From positions 332,408-396,407 of the forward strand of contig NZ_CP010777.1 in NCBI RefSeq assembly GCF_001078055.1: a stretch of DNA of 64,000 nt, written 5' to 3'. The DNA is from Rufibacter radiotolerans (GTDB lineage: Bacteria > Bacteroidota > Bacteroidia > Cytophagales > Hymenobacteraceae). Below are positions 27,825-35,961 of this stretch, in pieces. The first letter of the stretch is position 1. The number at the start of each line of letters is the position of its first letter. Position numbers and translations under genes: made by a program. The notes beneath the pieces are model-generated. The model searched no databases. It was not told the origin of the DNA and saw only the letters and a program-made list of their open reading frames with translations.

Positions 27825-28436
27825 ATGGATTTTCTCCTCCCCAGTGCCTGGAATTTAGATACCGTTGCCGAAGTGGTGGGCGTGATCACGGGCCTTTTGT
27901 GCGTCTGGCTGGCGGCCCGGCAGAATATCTGGACCTTTCCTACCGCGCTCATTAGTGTGTTCCTCTATATTCTGGTTTTCTACAAGGCCCGCCTCTACGC
28001 CGACATGGGTCTGCAGGTCATGTTTGCGTTCCTGAATTTTTACGGCTGGTACCTGTGGCTGCACAAGGGCAGCCAGCGGGCCGAGCGCCCGGTCTCGCGC
28101 ATGACCAAACAGCAATGGGGCTGGCTGCTGCTGTTTGTGCCGGTGTTCACGCTGGGCCTGGGCATGTACCTTCACCATAACACCAACGCCGACCTGGCCT
28201 ACTGGGACTCTGCCACCACCGCCGTGAGCCTGGGCGCCCAGTGGCTCATGAGCCGGAAAAAACTGGAGAACTGGCTCATCTGGATAGTGGTAGACGCGGT
28301 GTACGTGCCCATTTATATCTACAAAGAGCTTTACCCTACGGCGCTGCTGTACTTCCTGTACCTGGCCCTGGCCTGGTGGGGGTATATAGACTGGAAAAAG
28401 AGCCTGCGCGCGCAGGTCGCCAACGTGCAAGGCTAA
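27825..28436 (+). CDS. pnuC: Nicotinamide riboside/mononucleotide transporter PnuC
   Basis: A 203-residue inner-membrane protein with about seven helices, imports nicotinamide riboside by facilitated diffusion. Family landmarks are VVGVITGLLCVWLAARQNIWTFP, FLNFYGWYLW, and the C-terminal WWGYIDWKK that follows the conserved IWIVVDAVYVPIYIYKELY helix. A NadR-type kinase gene 1.1 kb downstream would trap the substrate by phosphorylation, so the group 27825-30016 reads as a pyridine nucleotide salvage set. A strong hairpin sits immediately upstream of the start. Confidence 0.93.
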   Translation: MDFLLPSAWNLDTVAEVVGVITGLLCVWLAARQNIWTFPTALISVFLYILVFYKARLYADMGLQVMFAFLNFYGWYLWLHKGSQRAERPVSRMTKQQWGWLLLFVPVFTLGLGMYLHHNTNADLAYWDSATTAVSLGAQWLMSRKKLENWLIWIVVDAVYVPIYIYKELYPTALLYFLYLALAWWGYIDWKKSLRAQVANVQG

Positions 28437-28581
28437 GCCAGGGCCTTTCCAGAAATTGGTAGTTTACAGCCAAATAACTTGAAATTACGCTGAAAATAGA
28501 GGCGCGGCTGGCATGAATGGTCTTTTGACCCTTGTTTTGCGGGCTCATTCACCATTCGTCACGCAGTGACTGTTTCCCCTT

Positions 28582-29334
28582 ATGAAAAAGTTCTTTCTCT
28601 TGTTTTTGTTGGTGCTGGCCTTGGCAGTACCGCGCGCCCAGGCCCAGAACACCCGCCGGCATGACACTAATTACAACGGCTGGTTTATGTACTTCGGGAA
28701 TCACCGGCTCACAGATAAATGGGGCCTGCACACCGAGTTCCAGCTGCGGCAGTACAAAGTGATCTCCAAACAGCAGCAGTTGATGCCCCGGGTGGGCCTG
28801 ACGTATAACCTCTCAGACCGGGCCATGGTTCTAGGCGGCTTTGCGTATGTGCACACCTACCCGTACGGCGACAACCCCGCGGCGAGTGATTTCCCGGAGC
28901 ACCGCACGTTCCAGCAATTGCAGCTAAAAGACCAGCAGGGCATCTTTGGGTTGTCGCACCGGTTTAGGCTGGAGCAGCGCTGGATCAAGTTTGCGGGCGC
29001 CCAACAGTATACCTACCTGAACCGGGCCCGGTACCAGTTCCGGGTGACTATCCCGCTGCAGGGCCCTACGCTGGAGGACCGGGAGTTTTACCTGGGCGTG
29101 TATGATGAGGTTTTCCTGAACTTCGGGCCAAACGTAACCAATAATATCTTTGACCAGAACCGCGCGTATTCGGCCGTGGGGTACCGGTTCCACAAAGACG
29201 CCACCCTGGAGGTGGGGTACCTGCACCAGCACGTGGCCCAGCGCAACGGCATCTGGTTTGAAAGCAACCACACCCTGCAGGTAGGCCTCACCTATAACCT
29301 TGACTTCCGGAAACAAGCGCAAAAGACCCCGTAA
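28582..29334 (+). CDS. DUF2490 outer-membrane protein
   Basis: A 250-residue protein with a signal peptide (KKFFLLFLLVLALAVPRAQA). The mature part is the DUF2490 family, predicted outer-membrane beta-barrel: GWFMYFGNHRLTDKWGLHTEFQLRQY, LMPRVGLTYNLS, SHRFRLEQRWI and C-terminal LQVGLTYNLDF, with alternating strands. It lies between pnuC and the NadR-type kinase on the same strand, so it could form an outer-membrane entry route for the salvaged vitamin, but this is only a neighbourhood inference. Confidence 0.82.
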   Translation: MKKFFLLFLLVLALAVPRAQAQNTRRHDTNYNGWFMYFGNHRLTDKWGLHTEFQLRQYKVISKQQQLMPRVGLTYNLSDRAMVLGGFAYVHTYPYGDNPAASDFPEHRTFQQLQLKDQQGIFGLSHRFRLEQRWIKFAGAQQYTYLNRARYQFRVTIPLQGPTLEDREFYLGVYDEVFLNFGPNVTNNIFDQNRAYSAVGYRFHKDATLEVGYLHQHVAQRNGIWFESNHTLQVGLTYNLDFRKQAQKTP

Positions 29335-29428
29335 TAGGTTAGCTTGCCGGAAGGAGTTTCCAGAAATCTCTAACTCCACCGTCGGTAATTTCCGCCCTCA
29401 GACTTTTTTGCCTATTTGACCCGTTATT

Positions 29429-29467
29429 CTGTTTTGAGCCTGCTTTCCCGAAAACGGCCTTAAAACG
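29429..29467. repeat. Intergenic GTTTT-type palindrome, degenerate copy 12
   Basis: CTGTTTTGAGCCTGCTTT and GAAAACGGCCTTAAAACGC, with several mismatches. It lies 95 bp after the DUF2490 stop and 33 bp before the kinase start. Confidence 0.5.
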
Positions 29468-29500
29468 CATTGAAACACCTACGCCTGAAAACCCCATACC

Positions 29501-30016
29501 GTGCTGAAAATAGCCATTACCGGACCTGAGAGTACGGGCAAATCTACCCTGGCCGCCCAGTTGGCCCACCACTACCAGGCTCCCTGGGTACCCGAGTACG
29601 CCCGTACCTACCTGGAGCAGCTGGGTCGGCCCTACGAGGCTTCTGATCTGGAGCAGATTGCTCTGGGCCAGCAGGCACTTTGGGTCGCTCAGAGCGCTGA
29701 GAATCCCGCGATTTTGCTCCTGGATACCGAGCTGTTGGTGCTAAAGATCTGGTCTGAGCACGCCTATGGAAGCTGCGCCCCATCTATCCAGGTAGGGCTA
29801 CGGCAACAAGAGGTAGACCTGTATCTGCTCCTCAACGTAGACTTACCCTGGGAGCCGGACCCGCAGCGCGAGCATCCGCATTTGCGGCAGTATTTCTATG
29901 ACTGGTACAAGCGGGAGTTAGAGGAGCTGGGGGCGCCGTACGCAGAGATTTCCGGCTCTGCCGAAGAAAGGGTGCAAAACGCCATTCAAGCCATTGACCG
30001 TATTATTCAGCGCTAA
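29501..30016 (+). CDS. NadR-type ribosylnicotinamide kinase-like ATPase
   Basis: A 171-residue P-loop protein, AAA_28 group, matching the C-terminal kinase domain of NadR. Walker A is GPESTGKST (residues 8-16), followed by WVPEYARTYLEQLGRPYEASDLEQIALGQ and DLYLLLNVDLPWEPDPQREHP, both typical of nicotinamide riboside kinases. It would phosphorylate imported nicotinamide riboside to NMN. The start is GTG at 29501; no in-frame ATG gives an intact P-loop. The adenylyltransferase and DNA-binding parts of full NadR are absent. Confidence 0.85.
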   Translation: MLKIAITGPESTGKSTLAAQLAHHYQAPWVPEYARTYLEQLGRPYEASDLEQIALGQQALWVAQSAENPAILLLDTELLVLKIWSEHAYGSCAPSIQVGLRQQEVDLYLLLNVDLPWEPDPQREHPHLRQYFYDWYKRELEELGAPYAEISGSAEERVQNAIQAIDRIIQR

Positions 30017-30177
30017 GAGCATGTTTAAATTCCTCCTTTGCGCTGAAAAAGGCCATAGTAAGAACCTGCTTTCGCCTTTTTCTTGCCCCGTAGCGCTGCT
30101 ACGCGTCTCAAAAAACGCTTCCGCAGAACCTTGCTCTGGCCTTTTTCGCCTGCAAATTAGAAATCTAAATATGCTCT
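30016..30177. mobile_element. 162-bp nested palindrome, MITE-like
   Basis: Terminal inverted repeats AGAGCATGTTTAAATT (30016-30031) and AGAGCATATTTAGATT (minus strand from 30177) match at 14 of 16 positions. Inner segments also pair (AAAAAGGCCATAGTAAGAACC against AAAAAGGCCAGAGCAAGGTTC) and the centre holds the hairpin CGTAGC-GCT-GCTACG. It begins at the last base of the kinase stop codon. It encodes nothing credible and no transposase is adjacent, as for a miniature inverted-repeat element. Confidence 0.65.
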
Positions 30178-30193
30178 AAACCTTACGTCTGCC

Positions 30194-31075
30194 ATGAACA
30201 CCACTTACCTAGAAAATGAATACGTGCGCGTGGGCGTGAAACACCTGGGCGCCGAACTCTGCAGCTTCGTGAAAAATGACGGCAACCGCGAGTACATCTG
30301 GCAAGCCGATGCCGCCTACTGGAACCGCCATGCCCCGGTGCTATTTCCCATTGTAGGTCGGCTGCCCCAGAACCAGTACCTGCATGAGGGCCAGACCTAC
30401 ACGCTGCCGCAGCATGGCTTCGCCCGCGACATGCCGTTTGCCTTACTGAACCGGCAGGAAGACCGGTTGGTGTTTGAGCTTCGGGCTACGGCCCAGACCC
30501 GGGAGGTCTATCCCTTTGATTTCGCGCTGCGCATCATTTACACCTTGCAGGGCCACACCTTAACCGTGACCTGGCAGGTAGAACATTTGGGCGAAGGCGA
30601 GATGCTGTTCTCCATTGGCGCGCACCCTGCCTTCAACGTACCTCTATTGCCCGGCGGAACCTTTGAAGACTATTACCTGGAGTTCTCCCAACCCGAGATA
30701 CTGGCCCGCTACCTGCTGGAGGAAGGCACCGGCCTGCAGAACGGGGAGACCGAACCGGTGCTGGACAACATGGCCGTGTTGCCGCTGCGCTATGAGCATT
30801 ATAAGAAAGACGCGCTGGTGTTCAAGAATTACCGCTCAGACCGTGTGACCATCAAATGCGATTACCACCCCCATTTTGTGCAGATGCAGCTGGAGGGCTT
30901 CCCCTTCCTGGGTATCTGGACCAAGTGCGAAGGCGCCCCTTTTCTCTGCATTGAGCCTTGGTATGGCATTGCCGGCAGCGCCGGCCCTCCTGTGGAACTG
31001 AGCGAGAAAGAAGGCATGCAGTCACTGGGCACCAGGGAGGTGTTTGAGGCGAGCTATGCCATTACGATAGGGTAA
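30194..31075 (+). CDS. Aldose 1-epimerase family protein
   Basis: A 293-residue galactose-mutarotase-like protein that would interconvert alpha and beta anomers of a hexose or act on a hexose-6-phosphate. Characteristic segments are EYIWQADAAYWNRHAPVLFPIVGRL, QHGFARDMPF with the catalytic-region His, FSIGAHPAFNVPL, and FLCIEPWYGIAG, whose Glu matches the family's catalytic base. Usual family length. It follows a MITE-like element and ends 20 bp before a long palindrome, so it is likely monocistronic. Confidence 0.88.
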   Translation: MNTTYLENEYVRVGVKHLGAELCSFVKNDGNREYIWQADAAYWNRHAPVLFPIVGRLPQNQYLHEGQTYTLPQHGFARDMPFALLNRQEDRLVFELRATAQTREVYPFDFALRIIYTLQGHTLTVTWQVEHLGEGEMLFSIGAHPAFNVPLLPGGTFEDYYLEFSQPEILARYLLEEGTGLQNGETEPVLDNMAVLPLRYEHYKKDALVFKNYRSDRVTIKCDYHPHFVQMQLEGFPFLGIWTKCEGAPFLCIEPWYGIAGSAGPPVELSEKEGMQSLGTREVFEASYAITIG

Positions 31076-31095
31076 GTTTTAAGTATTTAAGATTT

Positions 31096-31157
31096 AGCGG
31101 CCGTCCCTGTTTTGGGCCTGTTTTCTTAAAAACAGGCCCAAAACAGGGACGGCCGCT
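31096..31157. repeat. Intergenic GTTTT-type palindrome, copy 13 (29-bp perfect arms)
   Basis: The core CTGTTTTGGGCCTGTTTT is extended outward by AGCGGCCGTCC, exactly mirrored on the right; loop CTTA; then TTTGTTT. Located 20 bp after the aldose epimerase stop, so here it fits an intrinsic terminator. Confidence 0.85.
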
Positions 31158-31310
31158 TTTGTTTGGGATTTAGCCTTAGCTCATGGTTGAAACCCTGAAC
31201 TCTCCCGTAAAATGATAAGTATCAGGTAAGCAACGTATCTTACTCAGAAGCCAAGCGAAAACAGTTTGCTTTCTTTACCGGTTAGTTGACAAAGGGTACT
31301 GCACTGGGGT

Positions 31311-32399
31311 ATGAAAAAAGGATTTCCTCTTATAGCACTGTTGGCGTTGCTGCTGGTTTCCTGTTCTGAAGAGCAGGAGCGGGTGAAGCCCCGGGTCAGC
31401 TCCATTGCCGAGTCTGTCTATGCCTCGGGTACTGTTAAAGCCACAGACCAATACACGGCTTATCCCAAAGTGAGCGGAATTGTGCAGGAAATTCTGGTCA
31501 AGGCCGGCGACACCGTCAAGGCCGGAGACCCGCTGTTTAAGCTGGAGAACAACGCCGCCACGCTCAACGCCCGCAGCGCCCAGCTGGCCCTGGAACTGAG
31601 CCAGGAGAACAGCCGAAGCAACTTCGGGCGGCTGGAGGAGGCGCAACTGGCCGTGCGGCAGGCGCGCGACCGCTTTCAGCTGGATTCCTCTTTGTACCAG
31701 CGTCAAAAACGCCTCTGGGAACAAAGGATTGGGACCCAGCTGGAGTTTGAGCAGCGGCGGCTGGCCTATACGTCTTCGCGCAGCAACTACCAGGCTGCCC
31801 GGGCCAACTACAACCTCCTCAGCCGGCAACTGAAGAACGAGTTGCAGCGCGCGGATGTGAACTATGACATCAGCCGTCAGCTGCAGAATGACTTTGTGGT
31901 GCGGGCCAGCATCTCGGGCAAGGTGTATGATGTGCTTATGGAGAAAGGCGAGTTGGTGAGTCCGCAGACGCCGCTGGCCATTATAGGGCAGGCCAAAAGC
32001 TTCCTGCTGGAGCTGGAAGTAGATGAGAACGACATTGTGCAGGTGCGGGTGGGCCAGCCCGTGGAGATTAGTATGGATAGCTATAAAGGCCGGGTGTTTG
32101 AGGGCGTGGTGGAGAAGATTTATCCCATCATGAACGAGCGGTCTAGAACGTTTCAGGTAGACGCCCGCTTCGTGAACCCGCCGGCCACGCTCTATCCCAA
32201 CCTTTCCGCGGAGGCCAATATTGTGGTGCAGACCAAGAAAAACGCCTTGCTCATTCCCAGGGAATATATAGTGGACGACCGGTTTGTGCTCATAGAGCCC
32301 GACCAGAAACGCGAGGTGAAAATAGGCCTGCGCGATTACCGCAAAGCCGAGATTCTGCAGGGCCTGGACACCACCCAGTTCATCTATAAACCCAAGTAG
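31311..32399 (+). CDS. HlyD-family periplasmic adaptor of an ABC exporter (lipoprotein)
   Basis: A 362-residue membrane fusion protein. The signal ends LLLVSC with the lipidated Cys18, then a lipoyl/barrel-sandwich half (VSGIVQEILVKAGDTVKAGDPLFKLENN), a helical hairpin with Gln/Arg-rich coils (residues about 85-175), the second sandwich half (FVVRASISGKVYDVLMEKGELVSPQTPLAII) and a beta-barrel domain. It links the inner-membrane permease to an outer-membrane channel encoded elsewhere. The next gene starts 2 bp after its stop; three genes form a tight adaptor-permease-ATPase operon, the layout of DevBCA/MacAB-type exporters. Confidence 0.9.
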   Translation: MKKGFPLIALLALLLVSCSEEQERVKPRVSSIAESVYASGTVKATDQYTAYPKVSGIVQEILVKAGDTVKAGDPLFKLENNAATLNARSAQLALELSQENSRSNFGRLEEAQLAVRQARDRFQLDSSLYQRQKRLWEQRIGTQLEFEQRRLAYTSSRSNYQAARANYNLLSRQLKNELQRADVNYDISRQLQNDFVVRASISGKVYDVLMEKGELVSPQTPLAIIGQAKSFLLELEVDENDIVQVRVGQPVEISMDSYKGRVFEGVVEKIYPIMNERSRTFQVDARFVNPPATLYPNLSAEANIVVQTKKNALLIPREYIVDDRFVLIEPDQKREVKIGLRDYRKAEILQGLDTTQFIYKPK

Positions 32400-32401
32400 G
32401 C

Positions 32402-33661
32402 ATGAACGTTAAACTGATCCTGAACATTGCCGTGGGGCTGCTTCGGGCGCGCATGCGGCAGTCCATTGTGGCGGCGGCGGGCGTCACCTTCGGGATTGGG
32501 ATGTTCATTGCGCTGGTCAGTTTCATGAATGGTCTTAACCAGTTGCTGGACGGCCTCATCCTGAACCGGCTGCCCCACGTGCGGCTCTACAATGAGATAA
32601 AACCCAGCCCGGTGCAGGCCGTGGAGCGGGCCCAAAAGTTTAACGGCTATGAGCACTTTATCCGGTCCATAAAACCTAAGGACCGAGGCAAGGAAATCTA
32701 CAACAGCCAGGCTATCATCAAAGCCATCAAGGAAGACTCCCGGGTAATTGGCGTGGCGCCCAAGGCCATCACGCAGGTGTTCTACAACACGGGCACCATT
32801 GAGCTGGGCGGCGTGATAGACGGCATAGACGTGGTGCAGGAAGACCGGCTATTTAAGTTGAGCGACTACATCATTGCCGGTAATTTGCAAGACCTGGCCA
32901 CGGTGTCTAACAGCATCATCCTGGGCAAGGGCATAGCGGAGAAGATGATGGTGGACCTCGGCGATGTGGTGCGCATCACAGCCCCCAACGGGCAGCAGGG
33001 AACTCTGAAAGTAGTGGGCGTGGTGCAGCTGGGCATCATGGAGATTGACAACATCCAGAGCTACGCCTCCATTGAGACGGTGCAGAAACTGCTGGGCCAG
33101 CCCTCGGCGTACCTCACGGATATACAAGTGAACCTTACCGACCTGAACCTGGCCCCGGCCACTGCCAAAGAATTTGCGGCCCTGTATGGTCTGGAAGCCA
33201 CCGACATCCAGACGGCCAACTCGCAGTTTGAGACGGGCAGCAACATCAGGAGCATCATCTCTTACGCCGTGGGCGTGACGCTGCTCATTGTGGCGGGCTT
33301 CGGGATTTACAACATTTTGAACATGATGATTTATGAGAAGATGGACGCCATTGCCATTCTCAAGGCCACGGGTTTCTCGGCGACAGATGTGCAGTACATC
33401 TTCCTGTCTTTGTCCATGATCATCGGCGTGGCCGGAGGGGTGATGGGGCTGCTGCTGGGGTATGTGATTTCGGTGGTGATTGACAACGTGCCGTTCAAGA
33501 CGGAGTCGCTGCCCACTATTGACACGTACCCGGTGTATTTTAACCCGGTCTATTATATGATAGGCATCAGCTTCGCGCTGGTGACCACGTACTTTGCCGG
33601 CCTGTTCCCGGCGCGCAAGGCAAGCAAGACAGACCCGGTCAGCATTATCAGGGGGAAATAA
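32402..33661 (+). CDS. ABC transporter permease, FtsX/MacB-type
   Basis: A 419-residue type VII ABC permease. One N-terminal transmembrane helix (VAAAGVTFGIGMFIALVSFMNG), a large periplasmic MacB_PCD-like domain (residues about 45-270) and three C-terminal helices of the FtsX domain (SYAVGVTLLIVAGFGIYNILNMMIYEK, LSMIIGVAGGVMGLLLGYVISVV, YYMIGISFALVTTYFAGLFPARKAS). It acts by mechanotransmission rather than as a classic channel, pushing a substrate, often a lipid or peptide, through the adaptor. The substrate is not evident. Confidence 0.9.
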   Translation: MNVKLILNIAVGLLRARMRQSIVAAAGVTFGIGMFIALVSFMNGLNQLLDGLILNRLPHVRLYNEIKPSPVQAVERAQKFNGYEHFIRSIKPKDRGKEIYNSQAIIKAIKEDSRVIGVAPKAITQVFYNTGTIELGGVIDGIDVVQEDRLFKLSDYIIAGNLQDLATVSNSIILGKGIAEKMMVDLGDVVRITAPNGQQGTLKVVGVVQLGIMEIDNIQSYASIETVQKLLGQPSAYLTDIQVNLTDLNLAPATAKEFAALYGLEATDIQTANSQFETGSNIRSIISYAVGVTLLIVAGFGIYNILNMMIYEKMDAIAILKATGFSATDVQYIFLSLSMIIGVAGGVMGLLLGYVISVVIDNVPFKTESLPTIDTYPVYFNPVYYMIGISFALVTTYFAGLFPARKASKTDPVSIIRGK

Positions 33662-33663
33662 CC

Positions 33664-34353
33664 ATGGCAGAGAAGGTTCTGGAGGCATTTGGCATCAATA
33701 AGTATTTCTATGACCCGGTCAAGTTCCAGGTGCTGAATGACATTACGTTCAGCGTCACGCACGGCGAGTTCGTGTCGGTGGTGGGGCGGTCGGGCTGCGG
33801 AAAGTCCACGCTGCTTTACATCCTCTCCACCATGGACACCGACTACGAGGGCGAACTCTACCTGGACGGGGAACTCATGAGCCAGCGCACGCCCAAACAG
33901 CTGGCCCAGATCCGGAATGAGAAGATCGGGTTCGTGTTCCAGTTCCACTACCTCATCCAGGAATTCAGCGTGCTGCGCAACGTTATGCTGCCGGGCATCA
34001 AACTAGGCAAATACACCCTGTCCGAGGTGGAGGAACGCGCCATGGGCTACCTGCGCACGCTGGGCGTGGACGACCAGGCCCTCAAGATGCCCAACCAGTT
34101 GAGCGGCGGGCAGAAGCAGCGGGTGGCCATTGCGCGCGCGCTCATCAACGACCCGGTCCTCATCATGGGCGACGAACCCACCGGCAACCTGGACAAGAAG
34201 AACTCAGACATTGTCTTTGATATCTTCCAGAGCCTGTGCCAAGAGAAGAAACAGACCCTGCTTATTGTCTCCCATGACCCGGAGTTTGCCCAGCGTACGG
34301 ACAGGGTGATAGAGATGGAGGACGGCAAAATCATCAGGGGGCATCACGCTTAA
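33664..34353 (+). CDS. ABC transporter ATP-binding protein, MacB/LolD-type
   Basis: A 229-residue ATPase that powers the permease encoded 2 bp upstream. Walker A GRSGCGKST, Q-loop FQFHYLIQEFSVLRNV, signature LSGGQKQRVAIARAL, Walker B VLIMGDEPTGNLD, and H-loop IVSHD are intact. FSVLRNVMLP and the short length fit the LolD/MacB group. A palindrome follows 27 bp after the stop, shared with the convergent thioredoxin-fold gene. Confidence 0.95.
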   Translation: MAEKVLEAFGINKYFYDPVKFQVLNDITFSVTHGEFVSVVGRSGCGKSTLLYILSTMDTDYEGELYLDGELMSQRTPKQLAQIRNEKIGFVFQFHYLIQEFSVLRNVMLPGIKLGKYTLSEVEERAMGYLRTLGVDDQALKMPNQLSGGQKQRVAIARALINDPVLIMGDEPTGNLDKKNSDIVFDIFQSLCQEKKQTLLIVSHDPEFAQRTDRVIEMEDGKIIRGHHA

Positions 34354-34380
34354 AAGAAAGGGCGTTCTTGCCTGATTTCT

Positions 34381-34418
34381 ATTTTGGGCCTGTTTTTCAT
34401 AAAACAGGCCCAAAACAT
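34381..34418. repeat. Intergenic GTTTT-type palindrome, copy 14
   Basis: ATTTTGGGCCTGTTTTT and AAAACAGGCCCAAAACAT around CAT. It occupies the gap between two convergent genes, and weak outer pairing TCTTGC/GCAAGG extends it. Confidence 0.75.
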
Positions 34419-34432
34419 AATGGGAGCAAGGC

Positions 34433-35812
34433 TTAAAGGGTGCGGTTCTTAATCTTTTGCAAACTCTGCCTGAACCTTTCCGAAGATTGTTTTTCCTTGC
34501 CTGCCAGATCTACGGCTTTCTGCTGCATGGCTTCAGCCTCCGCGTAGAGTTCCAGTCTGTAAAGCAAATGTGCCAGGGTGTCATAATAGCCTGAGGCGGG
34601 GCTAATTTCTACGGTGCGTTTGCTCCACAGCATGGCTTTGGTCAGGTAGGTGGGGTTGCGGGTACCGGTCTCATAGATGGAGAAGGCCGCATTGTTCAAC
34701 TGGTTTAAAAAGTCAGACACCGCTGAAGTAGTGGTCACATACGTGGTTTGGGTGCTGGTTTGGCCTCCGGAAGTTGGTTTGGGTTGGCTCATCTGCCGCT
34801 TGCGGTTTTCTGCCTGGGCGGTCATTAGTTTTTTCACAGAGTCTTCTGAGATGGCCATGTAATAACGGTCATAAAAGGTAACTGCTTCCCTAAGGTAATT
34901 GGCCGTGTCTTGAATGGACTTGTAAAAGGATACCATATTGGATTGATACGCCCGCTGCCCGCGGGTGTAGTCCTGGTTCCAGGTGGAGCGGGCAAAGGTA
35001 GCTCCCTTTTGGGCCAGCGCCTTGTCTTTAGTCTGGGTGGCCTTCCGCATGGTGTTGCCTATAATGGTGTTGTTGATTTTGCTTCGTTGGGTATAGGGCA
35101 GCGTTTTATACACACTGTCCATTATGGTTTTGTTGGAGCGCGAGAATACAAAGGCCTTGCTGTCTACAATAGGGCCCTGCTCCAGGATAAATTGCACGGT
35201 AGAGAAGTTGTCAAAGGCGCTCACGGGTAACTGGTCCACGTAAGCCTCTAAAAGAGCGTGGTCGGTGGGCAGGCCCAGATTGGTGCGCAAGGTGATATAC
35301 TGCTCCAGAAAATCAGGAGACTTTCTGCCCTTGTCAAATTCCCTTTGGAAGTAGCTGAGGTTGTAGGTGCTGCCCGCCTTTTCTTTAAACGCCTTTATGT
35401 CATTCAGGTACCGGGTGGGGCTGGACGAATACCCTTTGTTCCGGTGGATCAGGTGGCCGTCTGGGCTAAGGAACAGGTAGGTTGGGTATTCTTTGATGCT
35501 GTATTGTTGGGCAAGTTTGCTTCTGGCCGGCGAATTATGGAGCACCTGGACGTTCAAAAACTGGTCATTAAGCGCCTTCATCACCTGGGGATCCTCTATT
35601 CCATTGGTGAGAGGCCTGTTTTCCGGAAGTTTGCCAGGCAAAGAAACAGGCGGAACCAGATTTATAAAAACTGGTTTACCAGCTTGCTTGGCTTTGGCCA
35701 ATACCTCTTCAAGAGTGCCGGTTTCATATTTGATCTTTTGAGCATTTGCCTCTAACGCCAGAAGGCCTGCCAAAAGGAAAGAAAGAATATAGACAAAAAG
35801 GGAAGGCTTCAT
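34433..35812 (-). CDS. Exported thioredoxin-fold protein lacking CxxC, with helical C-terminal region
   Basis: A 459-residue protein with a signal peptide (VYILSFLLAGLLALEANA). Residues about 30-150 look like a thioredoxin fold (LAKAKQAGKPVFINLV, QYSIKEYPTYLFLSPDGHLIHR with a cis-Pro-like YP). Where a CxxC should be it reads VPPVSLPGKLPEN, so it is unlikely to be a dithiol oxidoreductase. The rest is helical and low in complexity, ending in a TPR-like stretch (AHLLYRLELYAEAEAMQQKAVDLAG). The function is unknown. Two copies of GTTAGCTAA lie just upstream of the ATG. Confidence 0.75.
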   Translation of the reverse strand: MKPSLFVYILSFLLAGLLALEANAQKIKYETGTLEEVLAKAKQAGKPVFINLVPPVSLPGKLPENRPLTNGIEDPQVMKALNDQFLNVQVLHNSPARSKLAQQYSIKEYPTYLFLSPDGHLIHRNKGYSSSPTRYLNDIKAFKEKAGSTYNLSYFQREFDKGRKSPDFLEQYITLRTNLGLPTDHALLEAYVDQLPVSAFDNFSTVQFILEQGPIVDSKAFVFSRSNKTIMDSVYKTLPYTQRSKINNTIIGNTMRKATQTKDKALAQKGATFARSTWNQDYTRGQRAYQSNMVSFYKSIQDTANYLREAVTFYDRYYMAISEDSVKKLMTAQAENRKRQMSQPKPTSGGQTSTQTTYVTTTSAVSDFLNQLNNAAFSIYETGTRNPTYLTKAMLWSKRTVEISPASGYYDTLAHLLYRLELYAEAEAMQQKAVDLAGKEKQSSERFRQSLQKIKNRTL

Positions 35813-35819
35813 GGGGAGG

Positions 35820-35855
35820 GTTAGCTAACAAGTATTCTGCTACAAGTTAGCTAAA
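35820..35855 (-). promoter_or_regulatory. Paired GTTAGCTAA palindromes before the thioredoxin-fold gene
   Basis: GTTAGCTAAC (35820-35829) is a perfect 10-bp palindrome, and GTTAGCTAAA (35846-35855) repeats nine of ten bases, 26 bp centre to centre. They lie 8-43 bp upstream of the ATG, where a dimeric repressor or RNA-binding protein could act. The binding protein is unknown. Confidence 0.35.
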
Positions 35856-35917
35856 AACAGGATGTCTTTAAATACAGGTAAGGTAAAGACCGTTTTGCCT
35901 TCGGCAGCTAGAAAAAG

Positions 35918-35955
35918 CGTTTTGGGCTTGTTTTCCATAAAACAGGCCCAAAACA
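35918..35955. repeat. Intergenic GTTTT-type palindrome, copy 15
   Basis: CGTTTTGGGCTTGTTTT and AAAACAGGCCCAAAACAG around CCAT, with one G-T position. It lies 6 bp 3' of the MscS-like gene. Confidence 0.75.
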
Positions 35956-35961
35956 GAAAAC

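Noticed and set aside
29994..30179. 61-residue frame over the 162-bp nested palindrome
   Set aside because: The translation is simply the repeat read through; it overlaps the kinase stop and has no gene-like features.
32849..33688. 279-residue minus-strand frame opposite the permease
   Set aside because: His-rich antisense shadow with no domain; permease frame is well supported.
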